Positions 1 through 8,735 of a stretch of DNA of 64,000 nt are shown in pieces. A program made the position numbers and the translations under genes. The stretch is taken from contig NZ_CP015196.1 in assembly GCF_001623565.1 (NCBI RefSeq), positions 2,005,501-2,069,500 on the forward strand, read 5' to 3'. Positions within the stretch are counted from its first letter, which is position 1, and each line of letters starts with the position of its first letter. The notes below the pieces were generated by a model. It searched no databases and was not told the origin of the DNA. It saw nothing but the letters and a program-made list of their open reading frames with translations. The stretch is from Streptococcus marmotae (lineage in GTDB: Bacteria; Bacillota; Bacilli; Lactobacillales; Streptococcaceae).

Positions 1-144
1 AAATTGGAAGCTACCAATAATCTTATCAAAGTCATCAAGCGTAATGCCTTTGGATTTCGGAACTTTGAAAACTTCAAAAAGCGGATTTTGATTGCCATCA
101 ATATCAAAAAAGAGAAGACCAACTTGGTCCTCTCTAGATGTTAG
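1..144 (+). CDS. ISL3-family transposase, C-terminal fragment (window edge)
   Basis: An open frame runs from base 1 to a TAG at 142-144 and encodes the last 47 residues of a transposase. It includes the stretch LIKVIKRNAFGFRNFENFKK, which is typical of the C-terminus of ISL3-family (IS1167/IS1193-like) transposases. The gene is cut by the window edge, so whether the upstream part is intact cannot be seen. The stop codon lies inside a 72-bp duplicated segment that also carries the IS terminal repeat. Family assignment rests on recall of this conserved tail and of the IS end sequence. Confidence 0.8.
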   Translation, partial: KLEATNNLIKVIKRNAFGFRNFENFKKRILIAINIKKEKTNLVLSRC

Positions 145-249
145 CTGACATCTACCCACTACAGTTGACAAAGAGCCAAAAAAGAGAAGACCAACTTGGT
201 CCTCTCTAGATGTTAGCTGACATCTACCCACTACAGTTGACAAAGAGCC
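106..249. repeat. 72-bp perfect tandem duplication containing the IS right end
   Basis: Bases 106-177 and 178-249 are two identical, directly adjacent 72-bp copies. Each contains the last codons and stop of the transposase and ends with ACAGTTGACAAAGAGCC. The reverse complement of that end (GGCTCTTTGTCAACTGT) is the terminal inverted repeat of streptococcal ISL3 elements. The element therefore appears to carry a doubled right terminus. Confidence 0.9.
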
Positions 250-251
250 CG

Positions 252-285
252 AAAAGACTTAGAGGACTATCCATCTAAGCCTTTT
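252..285. terminator. Bidirectional hairpin terminator between the IS and the LPXTG gene
   Basis: The arms AAAAGACTTAGA (252-263) and TCTAAGCCTTTT (274-285) pair with one mismatch or wobble around a 10-base loop. On plus the stem is followed by TTTTCTTTTTAT, a good U-tract. On minus it lies about 45 bases past the stop of the LPXTG gene and could end that transcript too. Confidence 0.6.
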
Positions 286-327
286 CTTTTTATAAATCCC
301 TTATATAATAGTGATTATCTAAGTGAA

Positions 328-2814
328 TTATTTTTTACGGCGTTTTGCTACTCCTGCAAGACCCAAACCTGAAAGAACTGTTCCTACAACTGTAAGAAGT
401 GAGCTTGCATCACCTGTCTTAGGCAATACTTTCTTGTCTTCTTCTTTCTTAGCTGCTGCTTTATCTGATGATGCAGCTGCTTTCGCTGTTGAAGTGCTCA
501 TGCCTGGTTTAGTAGTGTTACCTGGAGCTGGAGCAGTATTTGTGCTTGTAGTTGTTGCTTTTGGTCCACCTACTGGAGCTGGTGGAGTATTTGTGCTTGT
601 GGTTGTTGAACCAGGTTTATGACGCATACCTGGGCCTTGGATAGGTCCTTGTGGGCCGCTTGGTGCTGCTCCACCTTTTGTAAGAACAAGGGTACGTTTT
701 TCATCACGAACTTTAAGAGCTTTCACTTCACCTTTGTGGCTCACTGGCATTCCACCGTATTCTACAAATCCGTAGCCGTTATTTCCTGGGTCTACAATTT
801 CATATGCAACTGTTTCACCGTCTTTAGCTGGGATTGTGATCGTACCATCTGCACCTGTTGTCAAACGGTACTCTTTTCCACCTACAGTTACTTTGATACC
901 AACGCCTGCAAGTGGTTTGCTTTGGTCTGCGTAGTCTACAACTGCCACGATAACTTTTGCTTCACCTTCTGGAAGTACATCATTTTGTTGTAAATTATCT
1001 AGATCTAGTTTTGGAAGATCAACCGTTGGAACTTCATCTGGACCAGTAGAATGGTGCTTACCTCCAACATTTTTCAATACAAGAGTACGTTCTTGCAAGC
1101 TAGCTGCATTAGCTGTTAACATACCTTGGTTGCTAACTGGGCTACCATTGTACATTACATACTCATAACCTGCTGGAAGTGTTGCAATACGGTAGCGAAC
1201 CATTGCACCACCATTCGTTGTCAATTCGAGGACACCTTGATCATTTGTTGTGTAAGTTGCAGCTTTACCATTTACCAAAACATCAACTGATACGTTTGGT
1301 ACTGGTTTACCAGCTTCATCGACAACTTTAACGCGTACTTGCGCTACTGAAGTGTTAGGTTCTTCCTCATTCTTGTTTTGTTGTTCTACCTTTTTATTGA
1401 CTGTAATAAAGTCCTCGGTAGTCTCATGCTCAACTGCTTTTACAGATAATTCAAAGTTAGTTAACTCATATCCTTCTGGAACACTTGTAAGTGCTGCTGA
1501 ATAGTCTCCTGGTAACACTCCTGTGAAGACTGCATTACCAAATTCATCTGCTGTAACTGTCTTATAAGTACCTTCAGCACCTGGTACAAACAATTTAACT
1601 GTCGCACCTGGAACTGGAGTGTGGGAGTTGTCTACAACTTTAACAACGACTTGTGATGAACCTTCTAAGTTAGATAATTCTGGTTTCAAAACCTCGTTAT
1701 TATCAGGTAGAACTGAGTAATTTTTAGGTGCTTCTTTTTTAGCGACTGTAATAAAATCATTGGTAGTCTCATGCTCAACTGCTTTTACAGGTAATTCAAA
1801 CTTGCTTTCTTCATATCCTTCTGGAACGCTTGCAACTACTGCTGTATAGTCTCCTGGAAGCACTCCTGCAAAGTTTGCATTACCAAACTCATCTGCTGTA
1901 GCTGTCTTGTAAGCTTCAGTACCACCTGGTGCAAACAATTTAACTGTCGCACCTGGAACTGGTGTGTGGGAGTTGTCTACAACTTTAACAACGACGTGTG
2001 ATGAACCTGCTAATTCAGGCTTGTCGTTACGTAGGTTCTCATTTAGAACTTCGTGTTTTTTAGATACTTTTTCAACGCTAAGTGCTAAACTGTTGTTTGT
2101 CGCAGCCTTACCAACAGTTAGTTTTTGCTCTGAGTCTGGTAGTTTGTACCCTTCTGGTACTGCAGTGACTTTCACGGCATACTCAACATCAACAGCTAAT
2201 TTGTCTAAGATTACATTTCCGTCTTTGCCTGTTTTTCCTTCTTTTTTATCACCATTAGGGTCTGTTGCTGCAACGGTCGCACCTTCTACTGGCTTACCTT
2301 CCTTATCTTGAACACGGAAAACTGCAGAAGAAGTTGGTACCGAAACCACACCATTACCTGAATCTTCTGTGCTTCCTGTGTTTTCTGTGTTTTCTGTGTC
2401 TTTCACTACTTTTTCAACTGTTAGGGAAGCTGTGCTTCCTGTTGCAAGTTTACCATCATGTGTGAATTCGTTGCTACTGCCGTCTCCAGCTGTATAAGCA
2501 TCGTTCCCCATCACTGTAGCCTTGTATTTAAGACCTGCAGTAAGATTATTAAATATTGCAACTCCTTGGTCATTTGTTACCATACTTCCAACCTTACTGG
2601 TACCAGTAGCGGTAATAGATGCTAGTTCAACAGTTACACCTGGGGCTGGCTGACCATTTTTGTCTTTAACTAGGATAGTAGCAGCCTTTTTTGCCGCTTC
2701 CTGTGCATCCATTTCTGTCCCTTGTGCGGAGACAGAAATCGTGTATGCTGCCTGCGCTGCTCCTAGCAACGTCACGCTCGCTAACCCTGCTAAAAAGAGT
2801 TTCTTTTTATTCAT
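328..2814 (-). CDS. LPXTG cell-wall-anchored surface protein with six CnaB/SpaA-like beta domains
   Basis: This 828-residue protein is exported and sorted to the wall. It has a signal peptide (residues 1 to about 30), a C-terminal LPKTG motif, a hydrophobic stretch and the tail KRRKK. Between these are about six immunoglobulin-like or carboxypeptidase-regulatory-like domains, each opening with a pattern like VVDxxGxPVPGATV and a later T(A)DxxG turn. The two central domains (about residues 270-360 and 385-475) are near copies and share VVVKVVDNSHTPVPGATVKL. A Pro/Thr/Ser-rich linker (about 690-780) precedes the anchor. Domains of this class can act in adhesion or be crosslinked by isopeptide bonds. 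The ligand is unknown. The gene is monocistronic, with the RBS AGGAGG-like stretch just upstream and a hairpin downstream. Confidence 0.85.
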   Translation of the reverse strand: MNKKKLFLAGLASVTLLGAAQAAYTISVSAQGTEMDAQEAAKKAATILVKDKNGQPAPGVTVELASITATGTSKVGSMVTNDQGVAIFNNLTAGLKYKATVMGNDAYTAGDGSSNEFTHDGKLATGSTASLTVEKVVKDTENTENTGSTEDSGNGVVSVPTSSAVFRVQDKEGKPVEGATVAATDPNGDKKEGKTGKDGNVILDKLAVDVEYAVKVTAVPEGYKLPDSEQKLTVGKAATNNSLALSVEKVSKKHEVLNENLRNDKPELAGSSHVVVKVVDNSHTPVPGATVKLFAPGGTEAYKTATADEFGNANFAGVLPGDYTAVVASVPEGYEESKFELPVKAVEHETTNDFITVAKKEAPKNYSVLPDNNEVLKPELSNLEGSSQVVVKVVDNSHTPVPGATVKLFVPGAEGTYKTVTADEFGNAVFTGVLPGDYSAALTSVPEGYELTNFELSVKAVEHETTEDFITVNKKVEQQNKNEEEPNTSVAQVRVKVVDEAGKPVPNVSVDVLVNGKAATYTTNDQGVLELTTNGGAMVRYRIATLPAGYEYVMYNGSPVSNQGMLTANAASLQERTLVLKNVGGKHHSTGPDEVPTVDLPKLDLDNLQQNDVLPEGEAKVIVAVVDYADQSKPLAGVGIKVTVGGKEYRLTTGADGTITIPAKDGETVAYEIVDPGNNGYGFVEYGGMPVSHKGEVKALKVRDEKRTLVLTKGGAAPSGPQGPIQGPGMRHKPGSTTTSTNTPPAPVGGPKATTTSTNTAPAPGNTTKPGMSTSTAKAAASSDKAAAKKEEDKKVLPKTGDASSLLTVVGTVLSGLGLAGVAKRRKK

Positions 2815-3080
2815 AGTTTTCCTCCGTTTTACCTTTAAAAGTAAAATAAATTATATAAAAACACTAGTCTTACAATCCTAATATCCTTATACCATTATCT
2901 TAATATATTGACAACTGTTTTGTCAAGCATTTATAACCATAGAATCCTTTGGTTTTCAAAATTTCTCCAGCTTTTTACAATCACAAATTGCTAGTATTTC
3001 TTAATAAATTTACAAGAATTTGTAATAGCGTTTTTGGCTCAGGGGTGGTCATATTATTGACATATGGAACATGATTTCTC

Positions 3081-6000
3081 TTAAAAATGTAATGTTTTTA
3101 GAATCCTATCAAGAGAATCTGGACTAGAGCTTGTTGAGGAAACTCTTGGTTTATCCTGTGTTTTTTGCTCGTTTTTAAGAAAAGTTTCATAGTCTCCTGA
3201 GAGGGTAGCATAATTTTTAAACCGTCGTCTAGCATGTCCAATTGTTTGCTGAAAGAGTTTGTCAGCTTCACTTGGATTGACACGCCTCAAAGAAGAAAAC
3301 CTTTCTTGTTTTAACATAAAATCAAGCATTCTATCAAACTTAGGACGTTTAAAGTCGAGAATCATTGGATTTTTATCCTGTTCTGCCAAGATTGGATTGT
3401 ATCGATAAAGGGACCAATATCCAGACTCAACTGCTTCCTTTGCTTCTTCCAGAGTTTTTTTCATGCCAAATTCAAGACCATGGGCAATACAAGGTACGTA
3501 AGCAATAATAATAGATGGACCTGGGTAGTTTTCAGCTTCCTCAAATGCCTTAATAACCTGAATAGGATTTGCTCCATTAGCGACTTGAGCAACATAAACA
3601 TTGCCATACGTCATAGCCATCATGCCTAAATCTTTTTTTCTACCACGATTTCCAGAAGATGAAAAGCGTGCGATAGCAGATGTTGGTGTACCTTTTGAAA
3701 CGTGACCGCCTGTATTTGAGTAGACTTCATTGTCAAGGACAAGAATATTGACGTCTGCACCACTGGCAAGAACATGATCTAGACCTCCATATCCAATGTC
3801 ATAAGCCCATCCGTCTCCTCCTACTATCCATTGAGAAGGTTTGACAAACAAATCACGTTTTGCATACAGCTCTTGAAGAATCGGATTACTATCGGACAAT
3901 TCTTCTTCCAAGAGACTGATTAGCTTAGCACTGCGTGCCCTAGTCCCTCTTCCTTCATCAATATGGTCTAGCCAATCTTGAAGTAAATTACATAGTTCTG
4001 TACTTGCGACAGTCATTGCCTTCTGTACTAGAGGAATCAAAGCTTTTCGACGTGTTGTGTTAGCAATCATCATCCCGTAACCAAACTCTGCATTATCCTC
4101 TAACAATGAATTGCTCCAAGCGGGTCCCTGACCACATTTATTGGTACTATAGGGTGTTGTGGGAGCCATGGCACCCCAAATAGAAGAGCAACCTGTTGCA
4201 TTTGCGATCATCATGCGATCTCCGAACAACTGAGTCAGCAACTTGACATAAGGTGTTTCTCCACACCCTGGGCAGGCTCCAGAAAACTCTAACAAAGGCT
4301 GTTCAAATTGTGTATAAGCTACTGTTCCTGGTTTAGCAGGATTTTCTTTTGCACGTAATGTCATAGAAAATGCCCAGTTGATTGCTTCTTGTTTTAAAGC
4401 TTCTTCATTTTCTACCGAAGCAGGTACCATTTTCAAAGCTTTTCCCTTTGCAGGACACGCATTCACACAGAGTTCACAACCAGTACAATTTTCAACAGAA
4501 ACTTGAATCCGATACATGAGACCATCTTTTCCTTTGAAATCCATGACCCTGTACCCTTCTGGCGCGGTATTTAACTCGTCTTCCTCTACCAAAAATGGAC
4601 GAATAGCTGCATGAGGGCAAACAAAGGAACAACGACTACACTGCACACAATGATTCGGATCCCATTGGGGCACTTCCAAGGCCAGACTTCGTTTTTCTTG
4701 TGGGGCAGTCCCTAGTGGAATATCTCCAGCTACCATTCCGTGCTTAACTAGCTGTCCGACAGAGACTGATTGTCCTTCTAGTCTATTGATAGGAGTTTGA
4801 ATTTCTTGAACATAGCTCGATGGTACTACAGTTTTTTTAGCAGCCTCTTCGCAAGTTCGCCACTCTTTTGGTACATCTACTTTTTCCAATGCATGGATAG
4901 ATAGGGCAATAGCACGCAGATTTTGTTCAACTAATTCCTCAGATTTTTTGCCGTAAGACTTGGCGACTTCTTCTTGCATCCATGCAAGTGCTTTTTCTAT
5001 CGGCAGTAATTGGGTGAGCTGAAAAAAAGCTGCTTGCATGCAAATGCTAAATTTCTGAGTTAAGCCCACTTCGTGAGCAATTTTGTAGGCATTGATGATA
5101 TAAAATTGAATTTCATTATCTGCTAAATATTTTTTGATATGAGCCGGTAAACGTTTTGAAACCTGTTCCTTGGTCCAAGTTGTATTAAGAAGAAAAATTC
5201 CTCCTTTTTTCAGACCTTTTAATACATCAAACTGACGGAGATAAATCTGAGTCGTTAAGCCGACAAAATCCATATGTTGTACAAAATAGTGAGACTGAAT
5301 CGGCTTATTTCCTGTCCGTAAATGCGAGACTGTCACACCGTTTTGTTTCCTGGAGTCATAATAAAAATAGGCTTGAATCTGTCTTTCTGTCTGCTCACCA
5401 ATAATTTTAATAATAGATTTATTCACACTAACTGCGCCATCTCCGCCCAATCCCCAGAATTTTGCCTGAAATGTATCTGCTGGTGTTAAATCAAGAACTG
5501 GGAGAGCAGGAAGAGAAAGCCCCGTCACATCGTCTTTAATTCCAATCGTAAAATGTTTTTTGGGCTTAGTCTGTTTTAATTCATCATAGACTGCTACAAT
5601 CTGATCCGGAGTTGTATCTTTTGAACCGATACCATAACGCCCTCCAATAATCACTGGCCGTTGCTCACTTTCATAAAAAGCAGCTTGAACATCCATAAAC
5701 AAGGGCTCTCCAACTGCACCAGGTTCCTTAGTCCGATCGAGAACTGCTATTGCTTTTATCGTTTTGGGAATTTTTTGCAAAAAAACGTCTATTGGAAATG
5801 GCCGGTAAAGATGAATCTGGATAACGCCAACCTTTCGACCGTTTTGATTCAAGTAATCAACAACTTGCTCAATCGTCGTTGAAACTGAACCCATTGCAAC
5901 AATCAACTCCGTGGCTTCCGAATGCCCATAATAGGTGACTAAATCGTATGTTGTTCCACGCAGACGATTGATCTCTGTCATATATTTTTTGACAACGTAG

Positions 6001-6731
6001 GGAAGAATGTCGTAATGACGATTGACTGTTTCCCTCTGTTGAAAATGCAAATCTGGACCTTGATTTGTACCAGATACAGTGGGATGATTCGGATTCATTC
6101 CCCTAGAACGAAATACCTCCAGTGCTTCTTGATTGATGAGGTTTCTCATATCATCATATTCTAAGACATGGATTTTTTGCATCTCATGACTAGTCGAAAA
6201 GCCATCAAAAAAACTTACAAATGGTACACTAGTTTCGAGACTGGCTAAATGAGCTACCGCTGCCAAGTCCATGACTTCTTGAACCGTACTTTCTGCCAAC
6301 ATGGCAAAACCTGACTGACGAACAGACATCACGTCACTATGGTCTCCAAAAATACTTAAAGCATTGGTTGAAACCGAGCGAGCCGCAACGTGAAAAACGG
6401 TTGGTAGTAACTCACCAGCGATTTTATACATATTCGGTAGCATTAACAAGAGCCCTTGTGAGGAGGTAAACGTAGTTGTAAGAGCCCCTGATTTTAAAGA
6501 GCCATGTATAAAACCTGCTACCCCTGCCTCTGATTGCATCTCGACAATTTTTAAGGAGCGACCAAATAGATTTTGACGACCTTCAGTCTGCCAAATATCG
6601 ACACTCTCTCCCATTGTAGAACTAGGGGTAATAGGGTAAATCCCTGCAACCTCACTAAACGCATAGGCAACATGGGCTGCAGCCATGTTACCATCCATGA
6701 TTTCTTGACGTGACATCTGCACTTTCCCCAT
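3081..6731 (-). CDS. nifJ: Pyruvate:ferredoxin (flavodoxin) oxidoreductase
   Basis: The 1216-residue protein has the full single-chain PFOR layout. In order it has the N-terminal pyruvate-binding pyrimidine domain (GIYPITPSSTMGE), the gamma domain, two 4Fe-4S ferredoxin motifs (CVQCSRCSFVCP and CTGCELCVNACP), the proximal cluster region ACPGCGETPY, and the TPP-binding GGDGWAYDIGYGG. It converts pyruvate plus CoA to acetyl-CoA and CO2 and reduces ferredoxin or flavodoxin. Most streptococci rely on pyruvate formate-lyase, so a PFOR here is notable. It lies just downstream of the choline microcompartment operon but behind a terminator and with its own candidate promoter. A plausible role is to supply low-potential electrons to CutD. 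An alternative start at residue 6 (base 6716) has a better-placed GGGGAAAG. Confidence 0.93.
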   Translation of the reverse strand: MGKVQMSRQEIMDGNMAAAHVAYAFSEVAGIYPITPSSTMGESVDIWQTEGRQNLFGRSLKIVEMQSEAGVAGFIHGSLKSGALTTTFTSSQGLLLMLPNMYKIAGELLPTVFHVAARSVSTNALSIFGDHSDVMSVRQSGFAMLAESTVQEVMDLAAVAHLASLETSVPFVSFFDGFSTSHEMQKIHVLEYDDMRNLINQEALEVFRSRGMNPNHPTVSGTNQGPDLHFQQRETVNRHYDILPYVVKKYMTEINRLRGTTYDLVTYYGHSEATELIVAMGSVSTTIEQVVDYLNQNGRKVGVIQIHLYRPFPIDVFLQKIPKTIKAIAVLDRTKEPGAVGEPLFMDVQAAFYESEQRPVIIGGRYGIGSKDTTPDQIVAVYDELKQTKPKKHFTIGIKDDVTGLSLPALPVLDLTPADTFQAKFWGLGGDGAVSVNKSIIKIIGEQTERQIQAYFYYDSRKQNGVTVSHLRTGNKPIQSHYFVQHMDFVGLTTQIYLRQFDVLKGLKKGGIFLLNTTWTKEQVSKRLPAHIKKYLADNEIQFYIINAYKIAHEVGLTQKFSICMQAAFFQLTQLLPIEKALAWMQEEVAKSYGKKSEELVEQNLRAIALSIHALEKVDVPKEWRTCEEAAKKTVVPSSYVQEIQTPINRLEGQSVSVGQLVKHGMVAGDIPLGTAPQEKRSLALEVPQWDPNHCVQCSRCSFVCPHAAIRPFLVEEDELNTAPEGYRVMDFKGKDGLMYRIQVSVENCTGCELCVNACPAKGKALKMVPASVENEEALKQEAINWAFSMTLRAKENPAKPGTVAYTQFEQPLLEFSGACPGCGETPYVKLLTQLFGDRMMIANATGCSSIWGAMAPTTPYSTNKCGQGPAWSNSLLEDNAEFGYGMMIANTTRRKALIPLVQKAMTVASTELCNLLQDWLDHIDEGRGTRARSAKLISLLEEELSDSNPILQELYAKRDLFVKPSQWIVGGDGWAYDIGYGGLDHVLASGADVNILVLDNEVYSNTGGHVSKGTPTSAIARFSSSGNRGRKKDLGMMAMTYGNVYVAQVANGANPIQVIKAFEEAENYPGPSIIIAYVPCIAHGLEFGMKKTLEEAKEAVESGYWSLYRYNPILAEQDKNPMILDFKRPKFDRMLDFMLKQERFSSLRRVNPSEADKLFQQTIGHARRRFKNYATLSGDYETFLKNEQKTQDKPRVSSTSSSPDSLDRILKTLHF

Positions 6732-6749
6732 CTTTCTACTTTTTTCTTA

Positions 6750-6906
6750 GAACCTGTATGTACAAGTGAAATGCTTGTATAATAAGAAACTTTTTCGCTA
6801 ATCAAGGCTGTTTTTTGAGGGAATACTGACTGTATTTTGAAAAAAACGAACGATGAGTAGCTTAAAAACTAGCTTAGATAGAAGTCTAAACTGTGAATAC
6901 AGGTTC
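6750..6906. repeat. Possible MITE: 157-bp segment with 10-bp terminal inverted repeats
   Basis: GAACCTGTAT at 6750-6759 is exactly inverted as ATACAGGTTC at 6897-6906, and both ends are flanked by TTA (6747-6749 and 6907-6909), like a 3-bp target duplication. The interior has no ORF. Most of the otherwise empty 6732-7104 interval is taken up by this segment, the inverted repeat at 6924-6992 and the operon terminator. Confidence 0.45.
6777..6805 (-). promoter_or_regulatory. Candidate nifJ promoter
   Basis: On minus, TTGATT (6800-6805) is followed after 17 bp by TTATAC (6777-6782), about 45 bases upstream of the nifJ start. The boxes lie inside a small inverted-repeat-bounded element (6750-6906), so that element may have delivered the promoter. 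Confidence 0.45.
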
Positions 6907-6923
6907 TTATAGCCTTCTACTGC

Positions 6924-6992
6924 TACTTTACCTCAATTTGTTGGATCAGTTACTTGATAAAATATTCCTGTGCAACAAACTGGGGTAAAGTA
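6924..6992. repeat. 20-bp inverted repeat with 29-bp spacer
   Basis: TACTTTACCTCAATTTGTTG (6924-6943) and CAACAAACTGGGGTAAAGTA (6973-6992) are inverted copies matching at 18 of 20 positions. It lies between the operon terminator and the nifJ promoter. It could form a long hairpin in either RNA or act as a protein-binding site. No U-tract follows on minus. Confidence 0.6.
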
Positions 6993-7000
6993 CACTACTA

Positions 7001-7040
7001 TTTTTGTTATAAAAGCCCACCCTGTAACAAAGGATGGGCT
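7001..7040 (-). terminator. Rho-independent terminator of the choline microcompartment operon
   Basis: On minus, AGCCCATCCT (7031-7040) pairs with AGGGTGGGCT (7014-7023), with one wobble and a 7-base loop. It is followed by TTTTATAACAAAAA. It sits about 65 bases after the last BMC-H stop codon. Confidence 0.7.
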
Positions 7041-7104
7041 TAACTACTTTTATATCAGCGACTTTAATAAACGCCCATTTATTCTACTCAATTTTCTGTG
7101 AGTA

Positions 7105-7383
7105 TTAATTACTCTTTGGTAAAATAGTTTCCACTTCCACATGTGGGCGTGGGATAACGTGAACAGAAACAAGTTCGCCAACACGTTGAGCGGCAGCTGC
7201 GCCTGCATCTGTCGCTGCTTTTACAGCTCCTACATCACCACGAACCATAACGGTTACGAGGCCACCACCGACATGTTCTTTTCCAATCAATGTTACGTTG
7301 GCTGCTTTGACCATGGCATCGGCCGCTTCAATAGAGCCAATCAAGCCTTTTGTTTCAACCATTCCTAATGCTTCTGAGTGCAT
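7105..7383 (-). CDS. BMC-H shell protein (EutM/PduA type), copy 1
   Basis: This 92-residue single BMC-domain protein has the family signature [20 protein letters not shown], the pore-proximal region [21 protein letters not shown], and the ending [12 protein letters not shown]. Proteins of this class form hexamers that tile the flat facets of the compartment shell, and their central pore admits small metabolites. It is the last gene of the operon before the terminator. It differs from its two upstream neighbours mainly at the last residues (ETILPKSN versus ELVLPHKN). Confidence 0.93.
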   Translation of the reverse strand: MHSEALGMVETKGLIGSIEAADAMVKAANVTLIGKEHVGGGLVTVMVRGDVGAVKAATDAGAAAAQRVGELVSVHVIPRPHVEVETILPKSN

Positions 7384-7423
7384 GTGTATACCTTCTTTCT
7401 TTACTTATGATGGGGGAATGAAA

Positions 7424-7702
7424 TTAGTTTTTATGGGGTAAAACTAATTCCACTTCCACATGTGGGCGTGGGATAACGTGAACAGAGACAAGTTCGCCAA
7501 CACGTTGAGCGGCGGCTGCGCCTGCATCTGTCGCTGCTTTTACAGCTCCTACATCGCCACGAACCATAACAGTTACGAGACCACCACCGACATGTTCTTT
7601 TCCAATCAATGTTACGTTGGCTGCTTTGACCATGGCATCGGCCGCTTCAATAGAGCCAATCAAGCCTTTTGTTTCAACCATTCCTAATGCTTCTGAGTGC
7701 AT
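7424..7702 (-). CDS. BMC-H shell protein (EutM/PduA type), copy 2
   Basis: This 92-residue facet-forming shell protein is identical to copy 3 except at residue 2 (His instead of Asn). It is the middle member of the 319-bp tandem array. Its own ribosome-binding site (AGAAAGAAGG-like) is preserved in the duplicated spacer. Three near-identical genes in a row would raise the dose of the main facet hexamer relative to the special shell proteins. Confidence 0.93.
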   Translation of the reverse strand: MHSEALGMVETKGLIGSIEAADAMVKAANVTLIGKEHVGGGLVTVMVRGDVGAVKAATDAGAAAAQRVGELVSVHVIPRPHVEVELVLPHKN

Positions 7703-7742
7703 GTGTATACCTTCTTTCTTTACTTATGATGGGGGAATGAAA

Positions 7743-8021
7743 TTAGTTTTTATGTGGTAAAACTAATTCTACTTCCACATGTGGGCGTGGGATAACGTGA
7801 ACAGAGACAAGTTCGCCAACACGTTGAGCGGCGGCTGCGCCTGCATCTGTCGCTGCTTTTACAGCTCCTACATCGCCACGAACCATAACAGTTACGAGAC
7901 CACCACCGACATGTTCTTTTCCAATCAATGTTACGTTGGCTGCTTTGACCATGGCATCGGCCGCTTCAATAGAGCCAATCAAGCCTTTTGTTTCAACCAT
8001 TCCTAATGCTTCTGAATTCAT
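7743..8021 (-). CDS. BMC-H shell protein (EutM/PduA type), copy 3
   Basis: This 92-residue BMC-H protein starts [13 protein letters not shown] and is otherwise identical to copy 2. It follows pduL after 12 bp and is the first of the array in transcription order. A more diverged relative at 22621-22899 heads the operon (for example IETRGLVGS and [12 protein letters not shown]), so the tandem copies probably descend from one locus at this 3' end. Confidence 0.93.
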   Translation of the reverse strand: MNSEALGMVETKGLIGSIEAADAMVKAANVTLIGKEHVGGGLVTVMVRGDVGAVKAATDAGAAAAQRVGELVSVHVIPRPHVEVELVLPHKN

Positions 8022-8033
8022 CTACTGTCTCCT

Positions 8034-8723
8034 TTATTTTATTAATCGCAATTTACTCTTGCCAGTTACTCCAAGGGCATTTGCTTCTTCTGTATCCAAA
8101 TGGCATTCCAGTGCAAAGGTATCCTTTACACGGATAATAACATTATGGATAATACCTCCGCGCTCGCCTGGTAATTCCAAAGATACATTTTGATTATCCT
8201 GAACACCGAAACGTTGAGCGTCTGTTGGAGACATATGAATATGCCGCTTAGCAACGATACAACCTTTAGTTAGTTGAACAGATCCTGCAGGACCGATAAT
8301 GGTACAACCAGGAGTGTTTTCTAATTCTCCTGAAAGTCGTAATGGAGCTTTAACTCCTATTTTAAAGCAATCTGTCGTTGTTAATTCAACCTGTGTCTCT
8401 TTTCGAACCGGACCAAGAATGCGAACTTTTTCAATGATTCCTTTTGAGCCTGCGACCATCACACATTCTTCCAAAGCAAATTGTCCTGGTTGGGAAAGAT
8501 CTTTCATTTTTTTGAAATTGTAATAACGTCCAAAGAGGATATCTGCATCAGCTTGTGATAAATGCACATGATGATTGGAAACTCCTAGAGGAATAGCAAA
8601 GTCATTTTCATTTTCTACTTGATAGGTCGTTTCTGAAACCGGCTCTGTTGGAGAAACTCCTTCCTCGATACCGCTCAGATGGTTCACTACCTTATAAAGC
8701 AGGCTTTCTAAATCTGCATCCAT
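8034..8723 (-). CDS. pduL: Phosphotransacylase PduL
   Basis: This 229-residue PduL-family enzyme should convert acetyl-CoA and phosphate to acetyl phosphate and CoA inside the compartment, recycling CoA for the aldehyde dehydrogenase. The PduL metal-site motifs are visible: SNHHVHLSQADADILFG near residue 50 and the partner RHIHMSPTDAQRFG near 165. The first ~20 residues (MDADLESLLYKVVNHLSG) form an amphipathic helix followed by a linker, as expected of an encapsulation peptide. It is tightly placed between the aldehyde dehydrogenase (12 bp) and the BMC-H array. Confidence 0.93.
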   Translation of the reverse strand: MDADLESLLYKVVNHLSGIEEGVSPTEPVSETTYQVENENDFAIPLGVSNHHVHLSQADADILFGRYYNFKKMKDLSQPGQFALEECVMVAGSKGIIEKVRILGPVRKETQVELTTTDCFKIGVKAPLRLSGELENTPGCTIIGPAGSVQLTKGCIVAKRHIHMSPTDAQRFGVQDNQNVSLELPGERGGIIHNVIIRVKDTFALECHLDTEEANALGVTGKSKLRLIK

Positions 8724-8735
8724 AGTCTCCTCCTC

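Larger units (their letters stand above)
7105..8021 (-). repeat. Tandem array of three 319-bp units, each one BMC-H gene plus spacer
   Basis: Starts at 7383, 7702 and 8021 are spaced exactly 319 bp apart, and the 40-bp intergenic spacers are also duplicated. Copies 2 and 3 differ at only a few bases, including the second codon (His versus Asn). Copy 1 has a few more silent changes and a different C-terminus. Near identity in the non-coding spacers points to recent unequal recombination. Confidence 0.9.

Noticed and set aside
7141..8006. Three 75-codon plus-strand ORFs opposite the BMC-H genes
   Set aside because: They are repeated only because the shell genes are tandem copies, and they have no ribosome-binding sites. 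They are antisense shadows.
7105..8021. CRISPR-like periodicity from the repeated 319-bp units
   Set aside because: Units are full genes with coding conservation. There are no short repeats with unique spacers anywhere in the window.
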